Of a DNA stretch of 64,000 nt, positions 1-9,900 are shown piece by piece. The DNA lies in assembly GCF_007741475.1 (NCBI RefSeq), contig NZ_CP036261.1, forward strand, positions 4,217,798-4,281,797, given 5' to 3'. Positions within the stretch are counted from its first letter, which is position 1, and the number at the start of each line of letters is the position of its first letter. The stretch comes from Rosistilla ulvae (GTDB lineage Bacteria > Planctomycetota > Planctomycetia > Pirellulales > Pirellulaceae). The notes beneath the pieces are model-generated. The model made no database searches. It worked only from the letters and a program-made list of their open reading frames with translations, and was not told the origin of the DNA. The translations under genes and the position numbers were made by a program.

Positions 1-3000
1 CGCGCCGAGTTTGCATCGCAGTTGAAACTGCTGGATCAAACCGTCAACGGTTACCTCGACGTCTGCGACTCGCCTGAAAAGTGCGACAACTATCTGACCA
101 AGGTGATGGTCCAACTGGAGGAACTCGAAGGGCGATTTGCCGAATTTGATGAGTTTGTTGGCCAGTTGGCGGAGAAACGTGAAGAGCTATACAACGCGTT
201 TGAATCGCGGAAAGTTCAACTTGTCGAAGCCCGAAACCGCCGTGCCGAAGCGCTCGGTTCGGCCGCAGATCGGATCCTGAAAGGGATCGCATCGCGGATG
301 AAATCGTTCGACACTGTCGACACGATCCATGCCTATTTCGCCGCCGACCTGATGGTCGAAAAGGTGCGAGGCATCGTCAACCAGCTGACGGAATTGGACG
401 ATACCGTCCGCATCGAAGACATCCAGAGCCGACTGAAGAGCGTCCGCGAAGATGCGATCCGGCAATTGAAGGATCGCCAGGAACTGTTCGTCGACGGCGG
501 CACCGGGATCAAATTGGGCAAGCATCAATTTGGCGTCAACACCCAGACGTTGGATCTGACGACGGTGATGCGGAACGATCAACTGAATCTCCACCTGACG
601 GGGACTCAGTTTTTTGAACCGCTGTCGCATCCCGACCTCGATGACGTCCACGACTTGATGAATCAGGAAGTGGTCAGCGAAAACCGCGATGTCTACCGCG
701 GCGAATACTTGGCCTATGCACTCTACAATGAACTGTCGCAGCCGGCGCGGCGAAAGCACGTTGCGAAAGATTCCGAAACATCGCAGGACGACGACGCGGG
801 AGAGGAAGCCGCCGAATCGAACCGCGACGACGATACCGCGCCGCACATGGACAAGCGGACTTTCGAAAGACTGCCCGAAGCCGAACAGATCCGTTGGGTG
901 CAGCAGCAGATGTCGGGGCGTTACTCCGAAGGCTACGCCAAGGGTGTTCACGACCACGACGCGGCGAAGCTGTTAGCCGCCTTGCTGAAGATCGACCGCA
1001 CGATCGGTCTCGCCAAACATCGCCCCGACGTCCGAGCGGCGGCTTGGTATTGGTGGTCGCATCTGTTGATCGGCGGCACGCGGAAGATGTACACCGGCTG
1101 GATCGGGGGCTTTCAAAAATTGGCCCAGGCGTTCCCGCAAGCCCAGCCGGCCGTCGAGTTCCGCGCCCGTTTGACCGCGGAAATTGCTGACGATCCGACG
1201 TTCGCCGACCTCTTTGCCGATGTCCGGCCCGAGGAAGCCGCAGCCTACCTATTCGATCAATTGGTCGACCCAAGCGATCTCCCAGTCGTTAGCCGTCGCG
1301 CGGCACGGTTGTACGAAGACTTTTGCGAACACGTCGTCGGGGAAGAGCGGCAGAGCTTGGTCGCCGCAGGCCTGAAAGACAACGCCAAACAGCCAGCCGA
1401 ATCGATGGTCTTGGCTCGCAACTGGTCTGCCGCATTTTTGGCGATGCATTACGACCACGACGGTCTCGATTCGAACGATCTCTATCGCGACGAACTGGCG
1501 CGGCTGCTGATCGACGGTGCTCCCGATCCGGCTCAGATCTCCGACGCTCACGTCGCGGTCGAACTGACGAACCTCGCTGGCGCCCATCGCCGCATCAACA
1601 AGGGGCAGATGACGCTCCGCTATCACGACATCTTCCAACGCTTGGGACACTTCACGCGTGAGACCGTTCCGCGTTTCCAACGTTTGCACGACACGAAACA
1701 GCGACTGGTCGACGAGGCTCGCGACGCGATGAAGCTGGAAGAGTTCCGGCCTCGCGTCCTAACCAGCTTTGTTCGCAACCGCTTGTTGGACGAAGTCTAT
1801 CTGCCGATGATCGGCGACAACCTCGCGAAACAGATCGGCGTGGCAGGCGAAGGGAAGCGGACCGATCGGATGGGCCTGCTGCTGCTGATAAGTCCTCCCG
1901 GTTACGGCAAGACGACCCTGATGGAATACATCGCCAATCGGCTGGGGATCATCTTTATGAAGATCAACGGCCCCGCGATCGGTCATGGCGTGACCTCCTT
2001 GGATCCCTCGGAAGCTCCCAACGCCGCGGCTCGCGAAGAGATCGAGCGGCTGAACCTGGCGCTCGAAATGGGAGACAACGTGATGCTATATCTGGACGAT
2101 ATCCAGCACACGCATCCCGAACTGCTGCAGAAGTTTATCTCGCTGTGCGATGCGACGCGAAAGATCGAAGGCGTTTGGAAGGGCAAGACGCGGACCTACG
2201 ATTTCCGCGGCCGACGCGTCGCCGTGGTGATGGCCGGAAACCCATACACCGAAAGTGGCGATCGCTTCCAGATCCCAGACATGCTCAGCAATCGCGCCGA
2301 TGTCTACAACCTCGGCGAGATCATCGGCGATTCGGCGGAAGCGTTCGAGATGAGTTATCTGGAGAACTGTCTGACCAGCAACACCGCCCTGCAACCGCTG
2401 GCCAGCGCGAGCCCTCGCGACGCCCGAACGTTGATCCGCGCGGCAACCCTTGGTTCGATGGAAGGGATCGATCTGGAGAGCAACCTGTCGATGGATCAGG
2501 TTCGCGAGATGTACAGCGTTCTGCGGAAACTGATCAAGGTTCGCGACGTCGTGCTGCGAGTCAATCGCCAATACATTCGGTCGGCCGCTCAAGCGGACGC
2601 CTACCGCACCGAACCGCCATTCAAATTGCAGGGCAGTTACCGCAACATGAACCGGATCGCCGAAAAGGTGGTCGCGGTGATGAACGACCAAGAACTGCAA
2701 TCGCTGATCGTCGGCAACTACGAACAGGATTCGCAAACGCTGACGACCGACAACGAATCGAATGTTCTGAAGTTCAAAGAGTTGATGGGAATCCTGACTC
2801 CCGAAGAAGCGGAGCGTTGGGAAGCGATCAAATACGCGTTTTCGGAGAGCGTCCGATTCCAGGGACTCGACAGCGGCGATCAAGTTGGCCAATTGATGAA
2901 ACAGCTGGGCGGATTGCGCGACGGTTTGGAATCGATTCGCCGCGTGATGGTTCAAGCCGTTGCCGGCAACGACAACTCGCAAACCGATCGGCTGCACGAC

Positions 3001-3342
3001 GAACTGGCTTCGTTCCGCAATGGGATGCTGGCCGTTGGGCAACAGTTAAGCGAGACGCTCGGCAGCACCTCGACCCAACTGACGACCCTCGCACAACAAA
3101 ACTCCTCGGGCCCACCGCCTCAAAAAGTAATGGTCCAGCACAAAGTGCCGCGCGTGATGTTGGATGTCGTCAAGACGCAGTTCCAATTGATGCAGCAATG
3201 GATCCCACTGTTAACCGCCGTGGGAACCAAAGGCCCCGAATACGATAACATCGCCAAAGCTGTCGACGCGTGTCTAAAAGACTACCAACGTCTGCAAGAA
3301 GATCTCACGTCGGCCGCCAAGCCCGGCAAAGCGAAGGGCTAG
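1..3342 (+). CDS. Large AAA+ ATPase ('DNA repair ATPase' family), 5' end missing
   Basis: The reading frame is open from base 1 (codon phase 1), so the gene begins outside the window; TTG at 22 is only the first possible start inside it. The visible 1100 or so residues start with a long charged helical region that looks like coiled coil (about residues 20-160). A central AAA+ domain follows. Its P-loop PPGYGKTT is at about residues 625-632 counted from base 22, and Walker B MLYLDD at about 688-693, followed by a sensor-like VVMAGNP. The tail is helical. Planctomycetes and actinomycetes carry proteins with this P-loop region of roughly 1700 aa, usually annotated as DNA repair ATPase, which fits a truncated copy here. 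ATP hydrolysis is well supported; a DNA-repair role rests only on the family name. No partner gene is visible downstream. Confidence 0.85.
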   Translation, partial: RAEFASQLKLLDQTVNGYLDVCDSPEKCDNYLTKVMVQLEELEGRFAEFDEFVGQLAEKREELYNAFESRKVQLVEARNRRAEALGSAADRILKGIASRMKSFDTVDTIHAYFAADLMVEKVRGIVNQLTELDDTVRIEDIQSRLKSVREDAIRQLKDRQELFVDGGTGIKLGKHQFGVNTQTLDLTTVMRNDQLNLHLTGTQFFEPLSHPDLDDVHDLMNQEVVSENRDVYRGEYLAYALYNELSQPARRKHVAKDSETSQDDDAGEEAAESNRDDDTAPHMDKRTFERLPEAEQIRWVQQQMSGRYSEGYAKGVHDHDAAKLLAALLKIDRTIGLAKHRPDVRAAAWYWWSHLLIGGTRKMYTGWIGGFQKLAQAFPQAQPAVEFRARLTAEIADDPTFADLFADVRPEEAAAYLFDQLVDPSDLPVVSRRAARLYEDFCEHVVGEERQSLVAAGLKDNAKQPAESMVLARNWSAAFLAMHYDHDGLDSNDLYRDELARLLIDGAPDPAQISDAHVAVELTNLAGAHRRINKGQMTLRYHDIFQRLGHFTRETVPRFQRLHDTKQRLVDEARDAMKLEEFRPRVLTSFVRNRLLDEVYLPMIGDNLAKQIGVAGEGKRTDRMGLLLLISPPGYGKTTLMEYIANRLGIIFMKINGPAIGHGVTSLDPSEAPNAAAREEIERLNLALEMGDNVMLYLDDIQHTHPELLQKFISLCDATRKIEGVWKGKTRTYDFRGRRVAVVMAGNPYTESGDRFQIPDMLSNRADVYNLGEIIGDSAEAFEMSYLENCLTSNTALQPLASASPRDARTLIRAATLGSMEGIDLESNLSMDQVREMYSVLRKLIKVRDVVLRVNRQYIRSAAQADAYRTEPPFKLQGSYRNMNRIAEKVVAVMNDQELQSLIVGNYEQDSQTLTTDNESNVLKFKELMGILTPEEAERWEAIKYAFSESVRFQGLDSGDQVGQLMKQLGGLRDGLESIRRVMVQAVAGNDNSQTDRLHDELASFRNGMLAVGQQLSETLGSTSTQLTTLAQQNSSGPPPQKVMVQHKVPRVMLDVVKTQFQLMQQWIPLLTAVGTKGPEYDNIAKAVDACLKDYQRLQEDLTSAAKPGKAKG

Positions 3343-3650
3343 CGCGGCGGTCGAGTGGGCGTGTTCCGTTTAAGCGTCCTGATTTCGTCGCGAACCGCAC
3401 ACACGCGACGAGCAACCAGCGCATGACGAACGGCATCGCGACAGGCAAGATACCGCGTTGGGGACAGCACGGTTGAACTGACCGAAAATCATACGCAGCA
3501 GGTGTTTGCGCTAGTTCCGTCCAGCGCAACGGCGACTGCTGAAACAGCAACGATTCGTTGCGTCACACTTCTTCCGCAGTCGATTGCTGATCCGCCCATT
3601 CACTCTTCACGTTGCAGGAGACGTCATCGTCCCCGCGTCGATCGCTTGTC
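3343..3650. other. Convergent intergenic region, no gene seen
   Basis: About 310 nt lie between the AAA+ ATPase and the convergent hydrolase. No credible small ORF is present. The only structure seen is a 15-nt palindrome, GCAACGA-T-TCGTTGC, at 3547-3561. No U-tract terminator was found on either strand. Confidence 0.5.
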
Positions 3651-5015
3651 TCATTTGAGAAGCGTTTTCACGGCCTCTGGCGCTGCTGGCGGATAGACTT
3701 CGCCGGGATCGGGCAGTTGGAACTGGCCGCTCAGCCATGGAATCGCGAGGTATCCCTTGAAGTAGTGATGCGCGGCATGCACGTTGGCATAGTCCAGCCA
3801 TTCGGTCGCGGTCAGGCCCTCGGGGATTGGCTCGCCATCGCGTCGATTCGCCGGATCATGGTATTGCGGGTAGTAGTGGATCGAAACGTCATCCGCAGCC
3901 CCGGCGATCTGATAGGCCTTGCGCACGAGGTTCAATGAATGGGTCGGACCTCCTTCGGTCACGATCAGCGGACGTGGAGCGAGGGAGGCGACAAGGTCGG
4001 GGTAGTCGAACCACTGCCACAAGCCCGGAATCGAGTGGCCTAACCAGTTCGCACCAGGCCTGATCCCGCGGCGGTTCGGTTTGGTGCTGGCTTTCGCCCG
4101 TTTCATCGTGGCGGCAAGATAATCATTCCACACGATGCCCTGTATCTGCGGGTCGAGCACCGCTAGCGCCAACAGAGCCTCCGTTCCAAGCGAATGGCCA
4201 CTGACGGCGATGCGTTCGGCGTCGACGTGCGGTTGCTCGCGCACCCACTCCAGAATCTGTAGCTTTTGGAACACAGAGAGGGCGATAAAGCTTCGTCCCA
4301 TGTCGATCAGGTAGCGGGAAATTGTATTGCGATCGTCCATCGTGGTGCCACGATAACGGGCCAGGTCGGACAGTTCTCCGGTTCCTGGATGATCGACCGC
4401 CACCGCGACAAAACCAGCTCGGGCATATTGCACCGCCTGCTGATTACGCTGCGCATGAAGCCAGCCAGCATGATTGCGGTCATCCGGCTTGAATGCCGGC
4501 CCCAGCGGCGGCTCGCCGGCCAGATTCTCTTTCGTGCCCGATGAACCGGGGATGCACATAATCGCCGGTGCTGGATTTGCGGGTGTCGCGCTGTTGGGGA
4601 CCAGTACGAGGAAGGGAACGACGCTGCCCGGTTCGGGATAGAGTTCCCATTTCTGCAGCACATACCCTTCCCGCTTTCGAATCCAAAGCCGGCGAGGTTC
4701 GGGCTGAGGAACCGATTCCGGGAAATTCATCAGCTCCAACAATTTGCCCCGCACCTGCGTCTGCCACTGCACGAATTCCTCCGACGAGAACTCCGGATTA
4801 AATGCCAGTTTCGGTTGCGAGTTCCGTAACAGATACTGCTGAAATCCCCGTGTACTCAAATGACGCCCGTCAGAGCGTCCGCTCTGTATAACGCTCTCTT
4901 TCTCGATGTCCAACTTCTGCCCCAACGCGGGCATAACCAGCGCAAACATCCACACAGCGGTGGCAACGGGACGAGAGATGGCGATCCTTCGCCTAGGCAG
5001 GTAGGTCCTAGTCAT
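3651..5015 (-). CDS. Secreted alpha/beta hydrolase, acetylxylan-esterase/dienelactone-hydrolase-like
   Basis: This 454-aa protein starts with a hydrophobic export signal (about residues 13-32). It carries an alpha/beta-hydrolase core: an oxyanion-side IMCIPGSSG stretch, then the nucleophile elbow SGHSLG with Ser near residue 275. A likely acid/His region includes the late YYPQYHD motif. The ATG is well chosen: GGAG sits 8 nt upstream on the minus strand (GGAGATATC-ATG). Relatives in planctomycetes often act as secreted carbohydrate or xenobiotic esterases, but the substrate cannot be read from the sequence. It lies downstream of the M19 dipeptidase gene on the same strand, separated by 336 nt with hairpins, so co-transcription is doubtful. 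Confidence 0.85.
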   Translation of the reverse strand: MTRTYLPRRRIAISRPVATAVWMFALVMPALGQKLDIEKESVIQSGRSDGRHLSTRGFQQYLLRNSQPKLAFNPEFSSEEFVQWQTQVRGKLLELMNFPESVPQPEPRRLWIRKREGYVLQKWELYPEPGSVVPFLVLVPNSATPANPAPAIMCIPGSSGTKENLAGEPPLGPAFKPDDRNHAGWLHAQRNQQAVQYARAGFVAVAVDHPGTGELSDLARYRGTTMDDRNTISRYLIDMGRSFIALSVFQKLQILEWVREQPHVDAERIAVSGHSLGTEALLALAVLDPQIQGIVWNDYLAATMKRAKASTKPNRRGIRPGANWLGHSIPGLWQWFDYPDLVASLAPRPLIVTEGGPTHSLNLVRKAYQIAGAADDVSIHYYPQYHDPANRRDGEPIPEGLTATEWLDYANVHAAHHYFKGYLAIPWLSGQFQLPDPGEVYPPAAPEAVKTLLK

Positions 5016-5351
5016 GATATCTCCAGGAGTCGATCAGGTGGGTGACAATCTCATCCGCAACGAAGACTCGACGGCCTACGTACGGAGGATTGTCTTTATT
5101 TGAGGGGCAGCCTCAGATCTGGTATCGATGTGTTTGCCAGAACACGCAATTCCAGAATCCGAGAGCTGATTTGGGCGAATGTACCAGATATTTGAAGCGC
5201 GCAGGAAATCTCGAATGGATTGCAGACCGTTCTGCGCCCCATGCCGGGGACGGCGTTTGATTACGATATTGCAACCGGTGGTGTTCGCTCCGCTCAAACC
5301 ACCGGCTACCTTCTAGGATCCCTGCGGGATCAAACTTAGGAGATTGCGTTT
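5016..5351. other. Intergenic region with two palindromes
   Basis: No gene is seen. An inverted repeat CCGGTGGT (5275-5282) pairs with ACCACCGG (5298-5305) across a 15-nt loop. A second one, GATCCC-TGC-GGGATC, lies at 5317-5331. Both sit just after the stop of the minus-strand dipeptidase gene, where they could end or stabilise its transcript. The first resembles the REP-like palindromes elsewhere in this window. Confidence 0.55.
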
Positions 5352-6599
5352 CTACTTCGATGTCGGCCGCAGCTCTGTCGCCGTCGCTTCCACTTTTTCC
5401 ATCACTCGAAGCAGATTCTCTCCCAGGATCCCCTGGATCTGTTCCTCGGTGTAACCACGATTGAGCAGTCCCTGCGTAATGGCCGGGTAGGTGCTGACGT
5501 CTTCCAAACCAACGGGTACTGCACTGATCCCATCAAAATCGGAGCCAATCCCAACATGTTGCCAACCGGCGACCTTGACGAGGTGGTCGATGTGATCCAA
5601 CACGTCATCGATATCACCAGGCGGCATCGGGTTCTTGCTTTTCCAAACCTTATACAATGCCGAAACTTCGGCCGGACTGTGATCCTTCGCCAACTCACGA
5701 CGGTAATCCAACCCAGCGTGATAGACTTTAACCGCTTCGGGGACAACAAAGGCTGAGAAGTAGTTGACCATCACGACGCCATCCTTTTCAGGGATTCGTT
5801 TCAACACATCGTCCGGAACGTTGCGTGGAGAATCGGCGACGGCGCGGGCCGATGAATGAGAAAAGATCACCGGTGCTTGGCTTGTGTCGAGTACTGCGTG
5901 CATCGTTCCTGGCGAGACATGCGAGATATCGACCATCATTCCTAACTGATTCATCCGCCGAACGACCTCATTGCCGAATGGACTTAAACCATTTGCCTTC
6001 GGCTTGTCGGTTGAAGAGTCGGCCCAGTCGAGGCTGTCCGAATGGGTCAGCGTCATGTAGCGGGCGCCGAGTTCAAAAAAATGATTCAAATTACTGATCG
6101 AGTTCTCGATACAATGCCCTCCTTCGACACCAATCAACGACGCGATCTTCCCTTCCCCATGGATCCGGCGGATGTCCGCAACCGTTGTCGCCGAAGCAAA
6201 ATGGTCGGGATACGTTGCCACCATCTTTTTGACCAATTCGATTTGTTCGACCGTCGTTAAAAATGCCACCCCGTCATACCCGAGTCGGACCGGCACCCAA
6301 ACCGACCAAAACTGCGCTCCCACCCCGCCTGCCTTCAGACGCGGGATATCGGTGTGCAATTGCGGCTGCGACTTTGCGATGTCGAGAATCTCAAACCCAC
6401 GATCGCTGTCGGTCCGTATCTTCCAGGGAAGATCGTTGTGACCGTCGATCACGATACTTTTGGCATGGATTTCCCTTGCCTTTTCTGTGATCTGAATCCC
6501 CGGCGTCTCCCTAGGCTCATCCGCGTTGGCCGCGGCGACAACCACGGTCCCTATCGCGGGAACCACCATTCCCAAAATGATGCGGTAGATGGATTTCAC
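5352..6599 (-). CDS. Membrane dipeptidase (peptidase M19, renal dipeptidase family)
   Basis: The protein is about 415 aa and exported (hydrophobic segment at residues 4-24). M19 zinc-site motifs are visible in order: DGHNDLPW (His54, Asp56), GVEGGH, DISHVS and SHSSARAV. M19 enzymes hydrolyse dipeptides, including D-amino-acid-containing ones, at a binuclear zinc site in the periplasm or at the membrane. I chose GTG at 6599 because a strong GGAGG (6606-6610) lies 6 nt upstream; the longer frame from ATG 6647 would read through this site and bury the signal peptide. Its neighbours (a D,D-carboxypeptidase and a D-amino-acid-dehydrogenase-like gene) suggest a small local set for D-amino acids or peptidoglycan peptides, which is inference. 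Confidence 0.9.
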   Translation of the reverse strand: MKSIYRIILGMVVPAIGTVVVAAANADEPRETPGIQITEKAREIHAKSIVIDGHNDLPWKIRTDSDRGFEILDIAKSQPQLHTDIPRLKAGGVGAQFWSVWVPVRLGYDGVAFLTTVEQIELVKKMVATYPDHFASATTVADIRRIHGEGKIASLIGVEGGHCIENSISNLNHFFELGARYMTLTHSDSLDWADSSTDKPKANGLSPFGNEVVRRMNQLGMMVDISHVSPGTMHAVLDTSQAPVIFSHSSARAVADSPRNVPDDVLKRIPEKDGVVMVNYFSAFVVPEAVKVYHAGLDYRRELAKDHSPAEVSALYKVWKSKNPMPPGDIDDVLDHIDHLVKVAGWQHVGIGSDFDGISAVPVGLEDVSTYPAITQGLLNRGYTEEQIQGILGENLLRVMEKVEATATELRPTSK

Positions 6600-6833
6600 G
6601 AAATGCCTCCGAGGGTCATAAACTAATTGAGACGAACAGAACATCACTCTTTCAAGCCGAAACCTTCACACCAACGCGACAGCGATAACGAAACAACAAC
6701 ACTATCGACCGGGGCAACGCCCCAAACCGTTTCGGCCGGCTCAACAGGGATCGACCGAGGCACTTTCTGGTATCGCCGACCGCAAACATTTCTAGGCAAA
6801 CCAAACCAATCCTGTAGAGGCCAGGCGCTGGCA

Positions 6834-7769
6834 TCAGTCATCCGCACTATCCGCGGCGAGCCGTTTCCAAATCCAGCGGTACAAGTTGCGTGCATCGGCA
6901 TAGCGCGCATCGCTGCTGGACGAACCGAGCACGACCATGATGAGGCGTCTCTCGTTCCGTTGAGCCGCCGAAACCAAACACGCTCCCGCGGCGCTGGTGG
7001 TTCCTGTCTTCACGCCCAAATAACCTTCTTGCTTCAGCAAGCGATTGGTGTTGTTCCAGGTGACGTTCCGATCGTTCCCATCGGGCGTCTGTACGGTCGT
7101 CGAATGTCGTCGCGTCGCCACGGTTTCACGGAACTTCTCGTACTTCATCGCCTCGCGGGTCAGTTTGACCATGTCGGCGGCCGTTGTGAGATGTCCCTCT
7201 TCGGTGAGCCCATGGGGATTGCCATAGCTCGTCCGCTCCATCCCAAGCTGCTGAGCCGTCTCGCACATGGTTCGGATAAATGCGTCGTAACCAGTCTCCT
7301 TTCCCTGAGCCAACCTGGGGCCAAAGTGTTCGGCAATCGCAACCGATGCATCATTGCCCGAGGGGAGCAGCAGCCCGTAGATCAAGTCTTCGACCGGCAA
7401 ACGCTCTCCCGTTTTTAGCCAGCAGGACGAACCAGGCGTCTCATCAGCTCTCTCGGAAAAGGTAATCATTTCTTCCCAGACCTCGGGCGACTTCTCGGCG
7501 AGCTTCAAAACAACCAAGGCGGTCATGATCTTCGTAATGCTGGCGGGATTGCGTTCGTCGTCCTGACTGTCGCCCGCCAAGATTTCGCCGGTATCGGCAT
7601 CGGCGATGATCCACGCTTTGCAAGTGACGAATGGTGGCCCTTCGAGTGGATCGGGGGATTGTTTCGGAGCGTCAGCAACCGGATCGCTCGCAACGACCGC
7701 CACGACGCAGAGGAACAGGGACGCTGTCGTTCCGACCACAGCTCGCGAGGCAAAACAGGGAGGTAGCAT
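6834..7769 (-). CDS. D-alanyl-D-alanine carboxypeptidase (peptidase S11, PBP5/6-like)
   Basis: The protein is 311 aa with a signal peptide at residues 9-28. All three penicillin-binding active-site boxes are present: SITK (Ser77, Lys80), SGN (137-139) and KTG (254-256). The family trims the terminal D-Ala from peptidoglycan stem peptides in the periplasm. It ends soon after the KTG domain, so the C-terminal beta domain and amphipathic anchor of classical PBP5 appear to be missing, as in shorter DacA/DacF or YkfA-type enzymes. I start at ATG 7769 rather than at the upstream frame start (8051), because only this start gives an N-terminal export signal; a GGAAG lies about 5 nt upstream. Confidence 0.88.
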   Translation of the reverse strand: MLPPCFASRAVVGTTASLFLCVVAVVASDPVADAPKQSPDPLEGPPFVTCKAWIIADADTGEILAGDSQDDERNPASITKIMTALVVLKLAEKSPEVWEEMITFSERADETPGSSCWLKTGERLPVEDLIYGLLLPSGNDASVAIAEHFGPRLAQGKETGYDAFIRTMCETAQQLGMERTSYGNPHGLTEEGHLTTAADMVKLTREAMKYEKFRETVATRRHSTTVQTPDGNDRNVTWNNTNRLLKQEGYLGVKTGTTSAAGACLVSAAQRNERRLIMVVLGSSSSDARYADARNLYRWIWKRLAADSADD

Positions 7770-8501
7770 GTGTCTTCCAAAATTCCTATCGATTGATCGA
7801 AGTAAATCGGTCACACCGAACGCGTCGCAAGGTTGAGGCATCACGGCCGCTGAGGCAGTGCAGGCGGCGGCAGCTTGAAACCACCTAACTTCAATAAGTG
7901 GCCGGCAGAGCCTCCGTACGGCATACGTTCCAACCTCGTGTCCCATCGTACACGACGGCGCCGCACTGCATTTCCCTCCAAGCCACCGCACCAAATTAGT
8001 TTGGTCAACCGATATGCGAAAATGCCTTATTGCGCAAAACAACTGACACATTGCGCAACATAATTGGCAGCGGCGATAAATCGCTTAGGCTTAGGGACTG
8101 TGACCGTACCAATGCAAGCGTGCACGTTCCTCCTTCCACTCCGCAGTATGCGAATTCCAGTGACGGGATCTCCGTAGCCTATGTCTCGCCATCGATCGCT
8201 GTTTTCGTTGGAACGTACGACCGCAGGGAACGCGGCGTGGTCAAATCGATTGTTCGTTTCGCTCCGGCAGCACGATGGTCTCTGGGGACCTCGCCTCGCG
8301 ATGGCGTTGGCCGGTTGCGGATGCCACCCCATTGGAGTGGCGGTGAGCATAGCGCGATGTTGCGATACCAAGCCATGGTCGCTGAAGGTGCGTTGGGCAC
8401 CGGCCCCATCAAATTGCGCACCAGCGTATTGTTACTTCTCGACGCAGCGAACAAAATCATCCACGTATCCACTTCCGTTTTGCCCAAAGGTCTACTAAGC
8501 G
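7770..8501. other. Long divergent non-coding region
   Basis: About 730 nt separate the divergently oriented carboxypeptidase and FAD oxidoreductase genes. Open frames exist on both strands but have no recognisable protein character and run into the oxidoreductase in a wrong frame. The most regular feature is a pair of TTGCGCAA palindromes (listed separately). The rest shows no terminator, tRNA or transposase remnant. Confidence 0.5.
8030..8058. promoter_or_regulatory. Twin TTGCGCAA palindromes, possible regulator site
   Basis: Two identical 8-bp perfect palindromes, TTGCGCAA at 8030-8037 and 8051-8058, sit exactly 21 bp apart, i.e. two helical turns on the same DNA face. Both carry an extra A on the 5' side. 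They lie between the two divergent genes, about 260 nt upstream of the carboxypeptidase start and 445 nt upstream of the oxidoreductase start. The spacing fits cooperative binding of two protein dimers; no regulator is identified. Confidence 0.35.
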
Positions 8502-9821
8502 ATGCTTCCCGAGTCGAATTCGAAAAACGCACCGCCCCTATCTGCCCCACAAGATTTTTCAGCGGTTGGCACGGGGGAAAAGCCGATCGTGGTTGTGGGT
8601 GGTGGTGTCGTTGGTGCTGCCTGCGCTTACTATCTCGCAAACGCGGGAAGCCGAGTGATCGTTATCGATCAAGGCGTCTTTGGCAGCGCCTGTTCGCACG
8701 GCAATTGCGGCTACGTTTCCCCGAGTCATATCCTTCCGCTCTGCAGCCCCGGCGCGGTCGTTTCGTCGCTGAAGACGCTGTTCTCGAAGAACTCGCCATT
8801 CAAGATTCGGGCTCGGATCGATACGAAGATGTGGTGGTGGTTCCTCAAGTTTGCCATGCGTTGCAATCAGCCCAATATGATCCAAGCAGGCCATGCACGG
8901 CACGCGATGCTCAGCTCGTCACGGAAGTTGTATCAGTCGATGATCGACGACGGGCGACTCGGTGATTGCGAGTGGGAATCGATTGGTTTGATGTTTGTTC
9001 ACAGCGACCGCAAACACTTCGAGTCATTTGAGGCGACGAACCAGTTGCTGATCGACGAGTTTGGAGAGAGCTTCGAGCGACTCGATCAAGCCGAACTTCT
9101 GCGACGCGAGCCCGCATTGAAAGAATTCGCCTGCGGCGCTTGGATGTATGACGGAGATGCCCATCTACGTCCCCACCTATTGATGAAATCATGGCGAAGC
9201 CTGCTGGAAGCGAAGCAGGTGGAGATTCGGGAGAACTGCGAGTTCTACGACCTCGAATCGACCGGCTCCAAGACGAATGCCATCCAAACCAGCCAAGGTC
9301 GCATCGAAGCCGAGCAGGTGGTCTTCGCCACCGGAGCATGGTCGCGGATGATCCAACAAAAGCTGAAAGCACGCATTCCCGTGGAGCCAGGCAAAGGTTA
9401 TTCGATCACGATGCAACGCCCCGTAATCTGCCCCAAGTATCCGATGCTATTTGAGGATCATCGCGTGGGAATCACGCCGACCGCAACCGCGCTGCGAATC
9501 GGTTCGACGATGGAATTCGCTGGCTTCGATGCATCGCTGCGTGAAGACCGTCTGCAACTGCTGACCGATGCGGCCAAGCTCTATCTGCACGATCCCATTC
9601 GCGATCCTCTCGTCGAACGATGGACCGGCTGGCGTCCGATGAGCTGCGATGAAATTCCAATGGTCGGCCGCGTTCCTCGCTACGGGAACGTCTGGTTGGC
9701 GGCGGGGCACGGCATGCTTGGTCTCTCGATGGCGACGGCGACCGGCAAACTGATCTCCGAAATGGTCACAGGCCAAACACCCCATATCGATCCCCATCCT
9801 TACCGTCTCAACCGCTTTTGA
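8502..9821 (+). CDS. FAD-dependent D-amino-acid dehydrogenase-like oxidoreductase (DadA/DAO family)
   Basis: The protein has 439 aa. An FAD-binding Rossmann motif (VVGGGVVGAACAYYLANAG) occupies residues 31-49, ending in the acidic VIVID. A DAO-type C-terminus follows, with WTGWRPMSCDEIPMVGR and a late GHGMLGLSMA motif that contacts FAD. Family members oxidise D-amino acids or related secondary amines, passing electrons to the respiratory chain. The ATG at 8502 starts some 20 residues before the fold; AAAGG lies 11 nt upstream. The nearby M19 dipeptidase and D,D-carboxypeptidase make D-amino-acid catabolism plausible. A hydroxyproline- or sarcosine-type substrate cannot be excluded. No terminator follows; 67 nt past the stop begins the group II intron. 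Confidence 0.82.
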   Translation: MLPESNSKNAPPLSAPQDFSAVGTGEKPIVVVGGGVVGAACAYYLANAGSRVIVIDQGVFGSACSHGNCGYVSPSHILPLCSPGAVVSSLKTLFSKNSPFKIRARIDTKMWWWFLKFAMRCNQPNMIQAGHARHAMLSSSRKLYQSMIDDGRLGDCEWESIGLMFVHSDRKHFESFEATNQLLIDEFGESFERLDQAELLRREPALKEFACGAWMYDGDAHLRPHLLMKSWRSLLEAKQVEIRENCEFYDLESTGSKTNAIQTSQGRIEAEQVVFATGAWSRMIQQKLKARIPVEPGKGYSITMQRPVICPKYPMLFEDHRVGITPTATALRIGSTMEFAGFDASLREDRLQLLTDAAKLYLHDPIRDPLVERWTGWRPMSCDEIPMVGRVPRYGNVWLAAGHGMLGLSMATATGKLISEMVTGQTPHIDPHPYRLNRF

Positions 9822-9900
9822 AAGTCCAACATGAACCCGTCGGGGTCACAAAGAGCAACTCATCCGTCCCGGAGGGGCTGGCATCGGATAGGGGTAGGGA

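Noticed and set aside
2086-3042. 318-codon minus-strand frame opposite the AAA+ gene
   Set aside because: It overlaps Walker B and the rest of a well-supported ATPase gene and shows no protein family features.
8030-8965. 311-codon plus-strand frame upstream of and into the oxidoreductase gene
   Set aside because: It overlaps over 460 nt of a clear FAD-enzyme gene in another frame and has no recognisable domain.
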